A stretch of 64,000 nucleotides of DNA from Curtobacterium sp. MCPF17_002 (lineage in GTDB: Bacteria > Actinomycetota > Actinomycetes > Actinomycetales > Microbacteriaceae), in assembly GCF_003234115.2 (NCBI RefSeq), contig NZ_CP126251.1, positions 744,001 to 808,000 of the forward strand, written 5' to 3'. The notes below the pieces were generated by a model, which saw only the letters and a list, made by a program, of their open reading frames with translations, was not told the DNA's origin and searched no databases. Each line of letters starts with the position of its first letter. The first letter of the stretch is position 1. The translations under genes and the position numbers were made by a program. Of the stretch, positions 42,120 to 50,808 are shown one piece after another.

Positions 42120-42992
42120 ATGTCAGTCATCCTCGTCACCGGTGCCGCACGCGGCCTCGGCCGATCGATCGTCACCGCGGCGCTCGCCGCCGGACACCAG
42201 GTCGTCGCCGGCGTCCGCGACCTCCACGCGCTCGACGACCTCACCGCCTCCGGCCGCACCGCACCGGGCGCCGCGCTCGTCTCCGTCGCCCTCGACGTCA
42301 CCGACGCCGACGCCGCGCGGGCAGCGGTCCAGACGGCGGTCGAACGGTTCGGCCGGCTCGACGTGCTCGTCAACAACGCCGGGTACGCGAACCTCGCCAG
42401 CATCGAGGACGCCGACCCCGACGACTTCCGGGCCCAGGTCGAGACCAACCTCTTCGGCGTCGTCACCCTCAGCCGGGAGGCCGTCCACGTCATGCGCGAA
42501 CAGGGCTCCGGGCACATCGTGCAGGTGTCCTCGGTCGGTGGCCGCATGTCCACCCCGGGCCTCGGTGCCTACCAGACCGCGAAGTGGGCCGTCGGCGGGT
42601 TCTCCTCCGTCCTCGCGAAGGAGGTCGCCCCCTTCGGCGTCCGCGTCACCGTCCTCGAACCGGGTGGGATGCGGACGGACTGGGCCGGTCCGTCGATGCG
42701 CGTCGCCCCGGTGCGTCCGGAGTACGAGTCGACCGTCGGGGTGTCCGCGCAGATGCACGGCGGCACGAGCATCGGCGCGAGCGACCCCGACCTCGTCGCC
42801 GGTCTGGTCCTGCGGGTCGTCGCGATGGCGGAACCGCCGCTCCGGCTGCTCGTCGGACCGGACGCGTTCGAGCACGGGACCGCAGCCGGCCGCGCGCTCC
42901 TCGCGGAGGACGAGCGTCACGAGGCGCTCAGCCGGTCGACGCAGGCCGCGGACGCGACGCCCGAGCAGCTCGACCCGCTGGCACACGCCTGA
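42120..42992 (+). CDS. Short-chain dehydrogenase/reductase
   Basis: 290 residues, start ATG behind AGGAACTCC. SDR motifs: VILVTGAARGLGRSIVTAAL, VLVNNAGYANLAS, VQVSSVGGRMS and YQTAKWAVGGFSS. The C-terminal region after GGMRTDWAGPSMR is longer than in classical SDRs, as in oxidoreductases acting on bulky substrates. Divergent from and probably repressed by the TetR at 41459. A long perfect hairpin follows. Confidence 0.92.
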   Translation: MSVILVTGAARGLGRSIVTAALAAGHQVVAGVRDLHALDDLTASGRTAPGAALVSVALDVTDADAARAAVQTAVERFGRLDVLVNNAGYANLASIEDADPDDFRAQVETNLFGVVTLSREAVHVMREQGSGHIVQVSSVGGRMSTPGLGAYQTAKWAVGGFSSVLAKEVAPFGVRVTVLEPGGMRTDWAGPSMRVAPVRPEYESTVGVSAQMHGGTSIGASDPDLVAGLVLRVVAMAEPPLRLLVGPDAFEHGTAAGRALLAEDERHEALSRSTQAADATPEQLDPLAHA

Positions 42993-43016
42993 GCCGGTCC
43001 GTCCGCGACCGCGGCA

Positions 43017-43062
43017 CACGACGACGGCGCACCCTGCTGCAGGGTGCGCCGTCGTCGTCGTG
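43017..43062. terminator. GC-rich hairpin between convergent genes
   Basis: Arms ACGACGACGGCGCACCCTG and complement with loop CTG, between the SDR gene and the surface protein gene that converges on it. This hairpin is not of the GGACTGGAGGC family. Confidence 0.8.
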
Positions 43063-43107
43063 GTGCGCGTCGCGGGACGCGTCGTTGCGCACCGCGACGC
43101 GGGTCGG

Positions 43108-44616
43108 TCAGCCGCGGTGCCGGCTCCGCCGGACGCTGCGGATGCCTCGGATCCCGAGGAGTGCCAGCCCGGCCGCGAGCAGGCCGGCAGCCCACCCGAT
43201 CGGCGCGGAGGTGTCCGCCCCGGTGTAGGCCAGCTGGTCCGCCGTGGCGACCGGTGTCGCCGTGGCGACCGGGTCGATCGTCCCGGAGACGATGGGCGTC
43301 TCCTGGATCACCACGGGGATCGCGGTGACGTCGGTCTCCGGCTCGGTCGGGGTCTCGGGCGTCGTCGGCGTCTCCGGGGTCGTCGGGGTGGCCGGCGTCG
43401 TGGGCGTCGTGGGCGTGGTGGGGGTGGTCGGCGTCGTGGGCGTCGTCGGCTCGGTCGGCGTCGTGGGGACGGGGACGACCTCGACCGTGAACTGCGTGGT
43501 GACGCAGCCGACGGTCAGGCTGATGACGTGCGGCGACGCGTGCGCGAAGGTGACGGTGAAGCCGGTCGCCGTCTTGACGATGACGTCGGAGTCGTAGTCC
43601 GAGGTGACCTCGGCGAGGTCGGTCACGTCGACACGGTTCCAGTTGGCGTCGAACGCCCAGGGCACGATCGTGACGGAGCCGCCCTCGTCGGCGCTGATCG
43701 GCCCCGGCGCGGTGGTGCCGTCCGGTGCCACCCAGGTGTACTCGTCGTCGGCGGCAGCGGGGACGCTGTACACGGCGGCGCCGAGGTGCTGGGTCTCGCC
43801 GGTCTCGACGGTGATCCGGATCCACTGGCTCGCCGAGCCGCAGTCGTTCGTCGCGGTCACCTGGGCGGTGAAGGTCCCGGCGATGGTCGGCGTGCCACCG
43901 AGGACGCCGTTCCGGAACCAGAGGCCGTCGGGCAGGTCGACGGGCGAGCCCTCGACCGTGGTCATCGTGTACTCGGCGTCGTCCGCGTGCTGGGCCCGGA
44001 GGTCGGCGTGGAAGCGGTGGCCGGCCTGCACGGCCGGGAGCACGACGGGGGAGTCCTGCGACGACGCCGTCGCGTAGGTCGGTGCCTGGTCACGGTCGTC
44101 GCCGTGGCCGGGCTTCCCCGGCTTGTGCGAGTCCGCCGGTGTGCTCGGCGTGGGGCTCGACGTCGGCGTGGAGGGTCGGCGCGACTCGGTCGGCGTGGAC
44201 GGCGTGGCCGTCTCGGACGCGGCGGGCGCCTCGCTGACGGCGGGGGTCTCGTCGGCACCCGTGGTGGTGGGTGCAGTCGGGGTCGCCGGTGCTGCGGGCA
44301 CAGCGGGTGCGGCGGCCTCCGGGGACGCTGCGGCCGCCGGTGTCGCCACGACGGACGGCGTGGCGGTCGGCGTCTTGGCGGGCGGTGCCGTCGTGGTCGG
44401 CGCGGCCGGGCTCGTCGTCGGCGTCGTCGCCTTCGTCGTGCTCGTGACGGCGGACGTGGACGCGTCGGCGGGTGCGGACGTCGACGTCGACGTCGCGGTC
44501 GACGTGGTCGCGCCGACGGCCATCGCGGGGACGATGCCGAAGGCGCTCGAGACCAGCACGGTGCCGGTCGCGGCGGTGATGAGGGCCGCGGTGCGGCAGC
44601 TCTGACGGTGCTTCAT
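43108..44616 (-). CDS. Sortase-anchored (LAYTG) surface protein
   Basis: 502 residues. A signal peptide (about 1-33, ending AMAVGA) leads to a Thr/Ser/Pro/Ala-rich stalk to about 185. A folded part contains a putative Ig-like (He_PIG) segment, LPDGLWFRNGVLGGTPTIAG. A second Pro-Thr stalk (TPTTPTTP, 9-bp DNA repeats) precedes LAYTG near residue 462, a hydrophobic helix and RRSRHRG: a class E sortase sorting signal. No sortase gene is in the window. A ligand-binding or adhesion role is inference. The 229 nt upstream of the start hold no recognised element. Confidence 0.85.
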   Translation of the reverse strand: MKHRQSCRTAALITAATGTVLVSSAFGIVPAMAVGATTSTATSTSTSAPADASTSAVTSTTKATTPTTSPAAPTTTAPPAKTPTATPSVVATPAAAASPEAAAPAVPAAPATPTAPTTTGADETPAVSEAPAASETATPSTPTESRRPSTPTSSPTPSTPADSHKPGKPGHGDDRDQAPTYATASSQDSPVVLPAVQAGHRFHADLRAQHADDAEYTMTTVEGSPVDLPDGLWFRNGVLGGTPTIAGTFTAQVTATNDCGSASQWIRITVETGETQHLGAAVYSVPAAADDEYTWVAPDGTTAPGPISADEGGSVTIVPWAFDANWNRVDVTDLAEVTSDYDSDVIVKTATGFTVTFAHASPHVISLTVGCVTTQFTVEVVPVPTTPTEPTTPTTPTTPTTPTTPTTPATPTTPETPTTPETPTEPETDVTAIPVVIQETPIVSGTIDPVATATPVATADQLAYTGADTSAPIGWAAGLLAAGLALLGIRGIRSVRRSRHRG

Positions 44617-44845
44617 CGGGTGGGGCTCCTCGACGTGCGTGCCGGCTGGTGACAGCCGGAGCCGGTCGTCGGGTACGACCGGTGCAACGGAGCGTAGGCA
44701 TGCTTGGAGGCGCCCAGGAGGAGTCCTGCGGGATGCCGAACGCGACCTGTGGGACCACGCAGCCCCGGGGTTTCCCGCAATCCCGCACCCGACGACGCGT
44801 CCGGCGTTGCGGGGCCGTGACGTGCCTCCAGGCCGCCGTCAGCGC

Positions 44846-45436
44846 TCAGACGGCGGCGAGTGCGCCCATCTCGCCGACGACGGTGCGGAGCCGCGCCGCG
44901 AGCTCGTCGGTGTCGCGCACGGTCTCGCGGTGCGCGACCTCGGTGAGCGCCGACATCACGAGCGCGACCGCGGTGCGGGCGGTCTGCTCGTCGGTGCGGG
45001 CGCCGACCGTGCTGAGGAGCGACTGCCGGGACTCGGCCATCCACTGCATGACCATCGGGGTCATCTCGGGCCGGAGTACGAGCAGTTCCTTCATGCGGCG
45101 GCGATCCTGCGACAGCGGCACGGTCCGGGCGACGAGTCCGCAGAGGTCGTCGACGAGCCTGCCGTCGGCGGTGGCGAACCACTCCGCGGCGGACGGCGGC
45201 ACCTCGACGGTGTCGAGGCCGAGCGCCGCGTGCGCCTTCGAGGTGAAGTAGTTGAAGAAGGTCCGCGGTGACACGTCGGCCCCGGAGCAGATCTGCTCCA
45301 CGGTGACCCCGTCGAGGCCGTGCGCCGACACGAGCGTGAGCGCTGCGTCGTGCAGTGCCTGCCGTGTCTGCTGCTTCTTCCGTTCGCGCAGCGTGCACGG
45401 CTCCGTCGCCGTGGTCGCTGCCGGAGTGGTGGTCAC
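44846..45436 (-). CDS. TetR-family transcriptional regulator
   Basis: 196 residues from GTG 45436 behind GGGAG. The helix-turn-helix is LVSAHGLDGVTVEQICSGAD, VSPRTFFNYFTSKAHAALGL. It lies 94 nt downstream of the MFS exporter gene on the same strand and is probably in the same transcript, so may regulate the exporter along with the divergent MarR. Confidence 0.9.
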   Translation of the reverse strand: MTTTPAATTATEPCTLRERKKQQTRQALHDAALTLVSAHGLDGVTVEQICSGADVSPRTFFNYFTSKAHAALGLDTVEVPPSAAEWFATADGRLVDDLCGLVARTVPLSQDRRRMKELLVLRPEMTPMVMQWMAESRQSLLSTVGARTDEQTARTAVALVMSALTEVAHRETVRDTDELAARLRTVVGEMGALAAV

Positions 45437-45530
45437 GAGGACTCCCTGTCTGCGGATGGTGCGGATGCGGATGGTGCTGGTTGGTGGGGCGCCCGCCCGG
45501 AAAGGGGGCACGGACGGACGCCCCGGTCGG

Positions 45531-47702
45531 TCACCGACGCTGGGTCGGAGTGGATCCGGTCATCGGACCGGTGAAGGAACCCGCCTCGGCGGCGGCCATG
45601 CCGGCGGATGCCTCGAGCTCCGCTTCGGCCTCGGCCGACCCCGCGGCGTCGGCACGCTCCTGCAGGGCGGAGCGCTGACGGAGCGGCGGCACCCGGAAGA
45701 ACCAGGTGAGGACGAACGCCAGCAGGATGACCCCGAGGCCGACCCAGTAGATCGTCACGGACGAGGCGTTGAAGCCCGCCATGAACGGCCGGGTGAGGCG
45801 GCTGTCGGCGCCGGTCAGGAACGAGGTGTCGTTCGTGCTCGTGGCGCTGTCGTTCTGGGTGCTGCCGTCGTCGATCTTCTTCGCGAGCTCCGGGGTGAGC
45901 TCCTGCACCCAGTACGAGCGCTGCGCGGCGTTCGACCAGTCGACGGACACGGTGTCGCCCTGCACGGAGGCGTGCGCCTGGACGGCCACGGCGTCGCGTG
46001 CGGCGGACTCCGCGGCCGGGGTGGCCGCGGTGACCTGCTGGGCGATGACCGACGGGGCGGCGGCTGCCGGGACCGTGCCGGCGGCGACCTGCTGCTGGAC
46101 GGCCGCGGTGACCTGCTCGGTGACCTGTGCGACGGCGGCCCGGTCGGCCTTCCCCACGGCGGCGTCGAGCTGGGACTGCACGGTCTTCGTCAGCGGGGTG
46201 ACGACGGGCGTCCAGATCTTGTCCATCGCGCCCTGGTTCGCCTTCGCGGTGGCGACGGTCGGGTTGAGCGCCGCGTCGAGCGCGGGGCCGAGGTCCTTCT
46301 CGTTCGCGGTGGCGTGCAGGATGTTCGCCGGCATCACCGAGAACAGGATGGAGAGCAGCACGGCGGTGCCGAGCGTTCCACCGATCTGGCGGAAGAACGT
46401 GGCCGACGACGTCGCGACGCCCATGTCCCGGGCCTCGACGGAGCCCTGCGAGGCCAGGGTCAGCGACTGCATGACCGAACCGAGGCCGAGACCGATGAGG
46501 AACATGCCGATCATCAGGAACCAGAGCGGCTTGTCGATCGTCATGAACGTCAGCACGACGTAGCCGACCGAGACCAGGCCCGTGCCGATGACCGGGAAGA
46601 TCCGGTAGCGGCCGACCCGGGCGACGATCTGACCCGAGGTGATCGACGCGATCATGAGGCCGCCGACGAGGGGCAGCGTCGCGAAGCCGGACTCCGTCGG
46701 GGTGAGGCCGACGACGATCTGCAGGTAGAGGGGGATGGTCAGCATGGCGCCGAACATCGCGAAGCCGACGAGGAACCCGATGACGGTCGCCATCGAGAAC
46801 GTGCCGGACCGGAACAGCTTCAGCGGGATGATCGCCGCGTCGCCCATCTTCGACTCGATGAGCAGCAGCCCGATCAGGCCGACGACACCGACGACGTAGC
46901 AGGCGATGGCGGCGGGGGAGCCCCAGCCCCAGGTGCGGCCCTGTTCGGCGACGAGGAGCAGCGGCACGAGGGTCACGATGACCGAGGTGGCGCCCCACCA
47001 GTCGACCTTCGGCTTCGCGGCGTCGGCCCCGTGCACCTTCGGCAGGTGCAGGAAGACGATCACCATGATGAGCGCGGCGATGCCGATCGGCACGTTGATG
47101 AGGAGCACCCAGCGCCAGCCGGTGATCCACAGGATCTCGGAGGTCCCGGCGAGCAGGCCGCCGATGAGCGGGCCGATCACGGAGGAGATGCCGAACACGG
47201 CGAGGAAGTAGCCCTGGTACTTGGCACGCTCACGCGGGGCGAGGATGTCGCCCATGATCGCGAGCGGCAGGGACATCAGCGCACCGGCGCCGATGCCCTG
47301 CACGGCGCGGAAGCCGGCGAGCATGAGCATCGAGGTCGACATCGACGACAGCACGGCGCCGAGGATGAACACCACGATGCCGAAGATGTAGAGCGGACGG
47401 CGGCCGAAGATGTCCGAGAGCTTGCCGTAGATCGGCGTCGCGATCGTCGAGGTGATGAGGTACGCGGTCGTCACCCACGCCTGCTGGTCGAGGCCGTGCA
47501 GGTCGTCACCGATCGTCCGGATCGCCGTGCCGAACACCGTCTGGCCGAGGGACGACAGGAACATGCCCGCCATCAGCCCGTAGATCACGAGGAGGATCTG
47601 GCGGTGGGTCATGAGCGGCTGCTGGCCGGGGGCGCCGGAGGCCGCGGTGGCCTCGGCAGCGTGCCGTCCGTGCTGCACCGTGACGGGTGCGGTGGCGGTC
47701 AT
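45531..47702 (-). CDS. DHA2-family (EmrB/QacA) multidrug exporter with large extra domain
   Basis: 723 residues; ATG 47702 follows AAGGAG. Fourteen helices of the drug:H+ antiporter-2 type, with YGKLSDIFGRRPLYIFG (motif A) and GFRAVQGIGAGALMSLPLAI (motif C-type). Between helices 13 and 14 (about residues 460-640) lies a hydrophilic, Ala/Gln/Thr-rich domain (VTAAVQQQVAAGTVPAAAAP) predicted to be extracytoplasmic, found in some actinobacterial DHA2 members. Induced probably through the divergent MarR. Cargo unknown. Confidence 0.92.
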   Translation of the reverse strand: MTATAPVTVQHGRHAAEATAASGAPGQQPLMTHRQILLVIYGLMAGMFLSSLGQTVFGTAIRTIGDDLHGLDQQAWVTTAYLITSTIATPIYGKLSDIFGRRPLYIFGIVVFILGAVLSSMSTSMLMLAGFRAVQGIGAGALMSLPLAIMGDILAPRERAKYQGYFLAVFGISSVIGPLIGGLLAGTSEILWITGWRWVLLINVPIGIAALIMVIVFLHLPKVHGADAAKPKVDWWGATSVIVTLVPLLLVAEQGRTWGWGSPAAIACYVVGVVGLIGLLLIESKMGDAAIIPLKLFRSGTFSMATVIGFLVGFAMFGAMLTIPLYLQIVVGLTPTESGFATLPLVGGLMIASITSGQIVARVGRYRIFPVIGTGLVSVGYVVLTFMTIDKPLWFLMIGMFLIGLGLGSVMQSLTLASQGSVEARDMGVATSSATFFRQIGGTLGTAVLLSILFSVMPANILHATANEKDLGPALDAALNPTVATAKANQGAMDKIWTPVVTPLTKTVQSQLDAAVGKADRAAVAQVTEQVTAAVQQQVAAGTVPAAAAPSVIAQQVTAATPAAESAARDAVAVQAHASVQGDTVSVDWSNAAQRSYWVQELTPELAKKIDDGSTQNDSATSTNDTSFLTGADSRLTRPFMAGFNASSVTIYWVGLGVILLAFVLTWFFRVPPLRQRSALQERADAAGSAEAEAELEASAGMAAAEAGSFTGPMTGSTPTQRR

Positions 47703-47755
47703 CGAACTCCTTTTTCGTGCTGTGTAACTTTGCAGACCGCGCAACGCTACATCTA

Positions 47756-47772
47756 TTGCTTCCAGCAAGCAA
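47756..47772. promoter_or_regulatory. MarR operator TTGCTT(N5)AAGCAA
   Basis: A perfect 6-5-6 dyad in the 96-nt gap between the divergent exporter and MarR genes. It overlaps the expected -35 of the MarR promoter, whose -10-like TACGCT (47787) lies six nt before the GTG start. Confidence 0.6.
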
Positions 47773-47798
47773 CTAAATGTGCGCGCTACGCTGACGGC

Positions 47799-48305
47799 GT
47801 GACCGACGCGCGGGACGACACGGGGCAGCACGATGCCGGACGGGACGACGCCGAGCGGCTCATGCGCGCCCAGCTCGACCGGCTGTGGGTCCGTCAGACC
47901 CTGCGGTCCTCGCTCATCGAGTCCCGCGGCGGTCTCGACCCCACCGCCCGCGTGATCCTGCGGGCCGTCGACCACGTCGGCGCCGTGCGCTCGATGGCCA
48001 TCGCCGACGCCACCGGTCTGTCCCGCCCGGTGATCAGCCGGCGGGTCGCGTCCCTCGTGGAGTCCGGGTACCTCGGCACCACGCCGGACCCCGCCGACGG
48101 TCGCGCCAGCCTCGTGTCGATCGCGCCGGCCGGGCGGAAGCTGCTCGACACGCTCGACGTCGCCGGGGCCGAGGTCTTCGACGACCTCACCGAGGCGTTC
48201 GCGACGGGGGAGCTGCACACGCTCGCCGGGCTCCTCGAGCGGCTCAACGACCGCGCCGACACGGTGCTCGGCATCGGCGCGACGGGCCGGGGCGACCCGG
48301 CCTGA
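47799..48305 (+). CDS. MarR-family transcriptional regulator
   Basis: 168 residues, GTG start, probably leaderless. The winged helix: VRSMAIADATGLSRPVISRR, VASLVESGYLGTTPDPADGR, ASLVSIAPAGRKLLDTLD. An acidic N-terminal stretch (DDTGQHDAGRDDAERL) precedes the fold. Divergent from the DHA2 exporter with a shared operator-like dyad, so it most likely represses drug efflux and its own gene. Confidence 0.9.
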   Translation: MTDARDDTGQHDAGRDDAERLMRAQLDRLWVRQTLRSSLIESRGGLDPTARVILRAVDHVGAVRSMAIADATGLSRPVISRRVASLVESGYLGTTPDPADGRASLVSIAPAGRKLLDTLDVAGAEVFDDLTEAFATGELHTLAGLLERLNDRADTVLGIGATGRGDPA

Positions 48306-48340
48306 GCGCGCGGCCGACGCCCCGCAGGTGACCAGGAGAC

Positions 48341-48382
48341 GGCCTGGAGGCGCGGTGCCGGCCCGCCCCGTTCCTCCCGTCC
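48341..48382 (+). terminator. Degenerate GGCCTGGAGGCGCGG hairpin
   Basis: The left arm GGCCTGGAGGCGCGGTGCC is intact, but the right arm reads CCCCGTTCCTCCCGTCC with mismatches. Lies 36 nt after the MarR stop. Confidence 0.5.
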
Positions 48383-48419
48383 GTCACTGCGAACGGCGTA
48401 TTCGAGATACCGTTTGCGC

Positions 48420-50243
48420 ATGAGCACGGACACCGCCACCACCACCGAGACCACCGACGAGGGGCCCGTGGTGACCTTCTCCGACCTCGGCCTGAGCGAC
48501 CCGGTGCTCAAGGCCGTCAAGGACATCGGCTACGAAACGCCCTCCGCCATCCAGGAGGCGACCATCCCGACGCTGCTCGCGGGGCGCGACGTCGTCGGCC
48601 TCGCGCAGACCGGAACCGGCAAGACCGCGGCGTTCGCGCTGCCGATCCTGTCCCGCATGGAGGCCGGCAGCAAGGTGCCGCAGGCCCTCGTCCTGTCCCC
48701 GACGCGCGAACTCGCACTGCAGGTCTGCGAGGCGTTCGAGCAGTTCGCCTCCCACATCAAGAACGTCCACGTCCTGCCGGTCTACGGCGGCCAGGCGTAC
48801 GGCGTGCAGCTGTCCGCCCTGCGTCGTGGCGTCGACGTCGTGGTCGGCACCCCCGGTCGCATCATGGACCACATCGCGAAGGGCACGCTCGACCTGTCCG
48901 CGCTGAAGTACCTCGTGCTCGACGAGGCCGACGAGATGCTCAAGATGGGCTTCGCCGAGGACGTCGAGACGATCCTCGCCGAGACCCCGGACGACAAGCA
49001 GGTCGCGCTGTTCTCGGCGACGATGCCGGCGCAGATCCGCCGCATCTCGCAGCAGTACCTCAACGACCCGGCCGAGATCACGGTCAAGACGAAGACGAAG
49101 ACCGCGGCGAACATCACGCAGCGGTACCTCATGGTGTCGTACCCGCAGAAGGTCGATGCGCTCACCCGCATCCTCGAGGTCGAGGACTTCGAGGGCATGA
49201 TCGTCTTCGTCCGCACGAAGAGCGAGACCGAGACGCTCGCCGAGAAGCTCCGTGCCCGCGGGTACGCCGCCGCCGCCATCAGCGGTGACGTCGCCCAGGC
49301 GCAGCGCGAGCGCACCGTGAACCAGCTGAAGTCCGGCAAGCTCGACATCCTCGTCGCCACCGACGTCGCCGCCCGTGGCCTCGACGTCGACCGCATCACG
49401 CACGTCGTGAACTTCGACATCCCCGTCGACATCGAGTCCTACGTGCACCGCATCGGCCGCACCGGTCGCGCCGGCCGCAAGGGTGACTCGATCAGCTTCG
49501 TCACGCCGCGCGAGCGTCGCCTGCTCTCGGCGATCGAGCGCCACACCAAGCAGCCGCTCACGCAGATGCAGCTCCCCACGATCGAGGACGTCAACGAGAC
49601 GCGCCTGACCCGCTTCGACGACGCCATCAGCGGCGCGCTCGAGCAGCAGGACCGGATCACCGCGTTCCGCGACATCATCGCGCACTACGTCGAGCACCAC
49701 GACGTCCCGGCCGACGACGTCGCCGCGGCACTCGCGGTCGTGGCGCAGGGCGAGTCGCCGCTGCTGCTCGACCCGGCGTCGGACGACCTCCGCAACCAGG
49801 TCGACCGCGACCAGCGCCGCGGTGACCGTCGTGACGACGACCGCGGCGGCCGTGAGGACCGCGGCGACCGTGCCGACCGTGGCGACCGCGGCCCCCGCCG
49901 CTCGCAGCCGATGACCGCCTACCGCATCGAGGTCGGCCGTCGCCACCGCGTCGAGCCGCGCCAGATCGTCGGCGCGCTGGCGAACGAGGGTGGCCTCCGC
50001 CGCGACGACTTCGGCGCGATCCGCATCCAGCCGGACTTCTCCATCGTGGAGCTCCCGGCGGACATGGACGGCGGCGTGCTCGACCGCCTGACGGACACCC
50101 GGATCAGCGGCAAGCTCATCGAGATCAAGCCGGACCGCCGGGGTGGTGGCGGCGGTGCACGTCGCTTCGACCGCGACGACCGTGGACCCCGTGCCCCGCG
50201 CGAGGACCGCGACGACCGCCCGGCGCGGAAGCCCCGCTACTGA
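48420..50243 (+). CDS. DEAD-box RNA helicase (CsdA/DeaD type)
   Basis: 607 residues. Q motif FSDLGLSDPVLKAVKDIGYE, motif I AQTGTGKTAAF (about 62), LVLDEADEMLKMGF (about 167), SATMP, HRIGRTGRAGR. After the core a charged spacer leads to a DbpA-type RNA-binding domain (YRIEVGRRHRVEPRQIVGAL, about 500-570) and an Arg/Gly/Asp-rich tail. It unwinds RNA in ribosome assembly or cold adaptation. The ATG lies close behind a GATACC box, so the leader is very short. Confidence 0.95.
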   Translation: MSTDTATTTETTDEGPVVTFSDLGLSDPVLKAVKDIGYETPSAIQEATIPTLLAGRDVVGLAQTGTGKTAAFALPILSRMEAGSKVPQALVLSPTRELALQVCEAFEQFASHIKNVHVLPVYGGQAYGVQLSALRRGVDVVVGTPGRIMDHIAKGTLDLSALKYLVLDEADEMLKMGFAEDVETILAETPDDKQVALFSATMPAQIRRISQQYLNDPAEITVKTKTKTAANITQRYLMVSYPQKVDALTRILEVEDFEGMIVFVRTKSETETLAEKLRARGYAAAAISGDVAQAQRERTVNQLKSGKLDILVATDVAARGLDVDRITHVVNFDIPVDIESYVHRIGRTGRAGRKGDSISFVTPRERRLLSAIERHTKQPLTQMQLPTIEDVNETRLTRFDDAISGALEQQDRITAFRDIIAHYVEHHDVPADDVAAALAVVAQGESPLLLDPASDDLRNQVDRDQRRGDRRDDDRGGREDRGDRADRGDRGPRRSQPMTAYRIEVGRRHRVEPRQIVGALANEGGLRRDDFGAIRIQPDFSIVELPADMDGGVLDRLTDTRISGKLIEIKPDRRGGGGGARRFDRDDRGPRAPREDRDDRPARKPRY

Positions 50244-50272
50244 GCGCTCGCTGACCCGAGCTGATCGCGTCC

Positions 50273-50314
50273 CGACGGGAGGCGCGGTGCCCACCGGCAC
50301 CGCGCCTCCCGTCG
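50273..50314 (+). terminator. GGGAGGCGCGGTGCC hairpin
   Basis: Perfect arms CGACGGGAGGCGCGGTGCC and complement, 29 nt after the helicase stop. A family variant with CGACGGG in place of GGACTGG. Confidence 0.75.
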
Positions 50315-50360
50315 TTGCGTCGCCTGCCCGGCCGCCCGCCTGTGCGGGTGTGGGGTGTGT

Positions 50361-50493
50361 GGGCTGTTTCGCGCGTAGAAGGCCGTTCCGCTCGTAGGAG
50401 GCAGTTCCGCGCATAGGAGGCAGCTTTTTCCTGCCTCCTATGCGCGATTCCGCTTCCCATTCCGGGCGTGATGGGCTGTTCCGCGCATGGGAG
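50361..50493. repeat. 19-bp palindromic/tandem repeat cluster, copy 2
   Basis: Tandem units such as TTCCGCTCGTAGGAGGCAG and TTCCGCGCATAGGAGGCAG run into a perfect hairpin with arms GCGCATAGGAGGCAG (50409-50423) and complement (50431-50445) around a T-rich loop, then further partial units. Same family as at 41307 and 60738, again directly after a gene-end hairpin. Confidence 0.8.
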
Positions 50494-50535
50494 ACCCTGC
50501 GCCACGCCACGCCATGCCGCCCCGCGCCGCCCCGC

Positions 50536-50640
50536 GCCGCCCCACCCCGCGCCGCCCCACCCCGCGCCGCCCCACCCCGCGCCGCCCCACCCCGCGCCGC
50601 CCCACCCCGCGCCGCCCCACCCCGCGCCGCCCCACCCCGC
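50536..50640. repeat. Seven 15-bp GC-rich tandem units
   Basis: Seven perfect copies of GCCGCCCCACCCCGC, with degenerate units on both sides (from 50511 to about 50670). It lies upstream of the secreted protein gene at 50809. Frames through it encode only simple repeats, so it is non-coding. Confidence 0.9.
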
Positions 50641-50808
50641 GCCGTCCCTCGCCGCGCCGCGCCGCACGCCCGCCGCAGCGCGTCCCCGTTGCGGGATGGC
50701 GCACCGTGGACCGCACGATCAGGGGAGAACGGGTCCGCCGAGCCCGGACGGTGATGGGATACCCGGAGCCGTGACGCAGGGATGCCACGGAGAAGACAGG
50801 GGACCATC

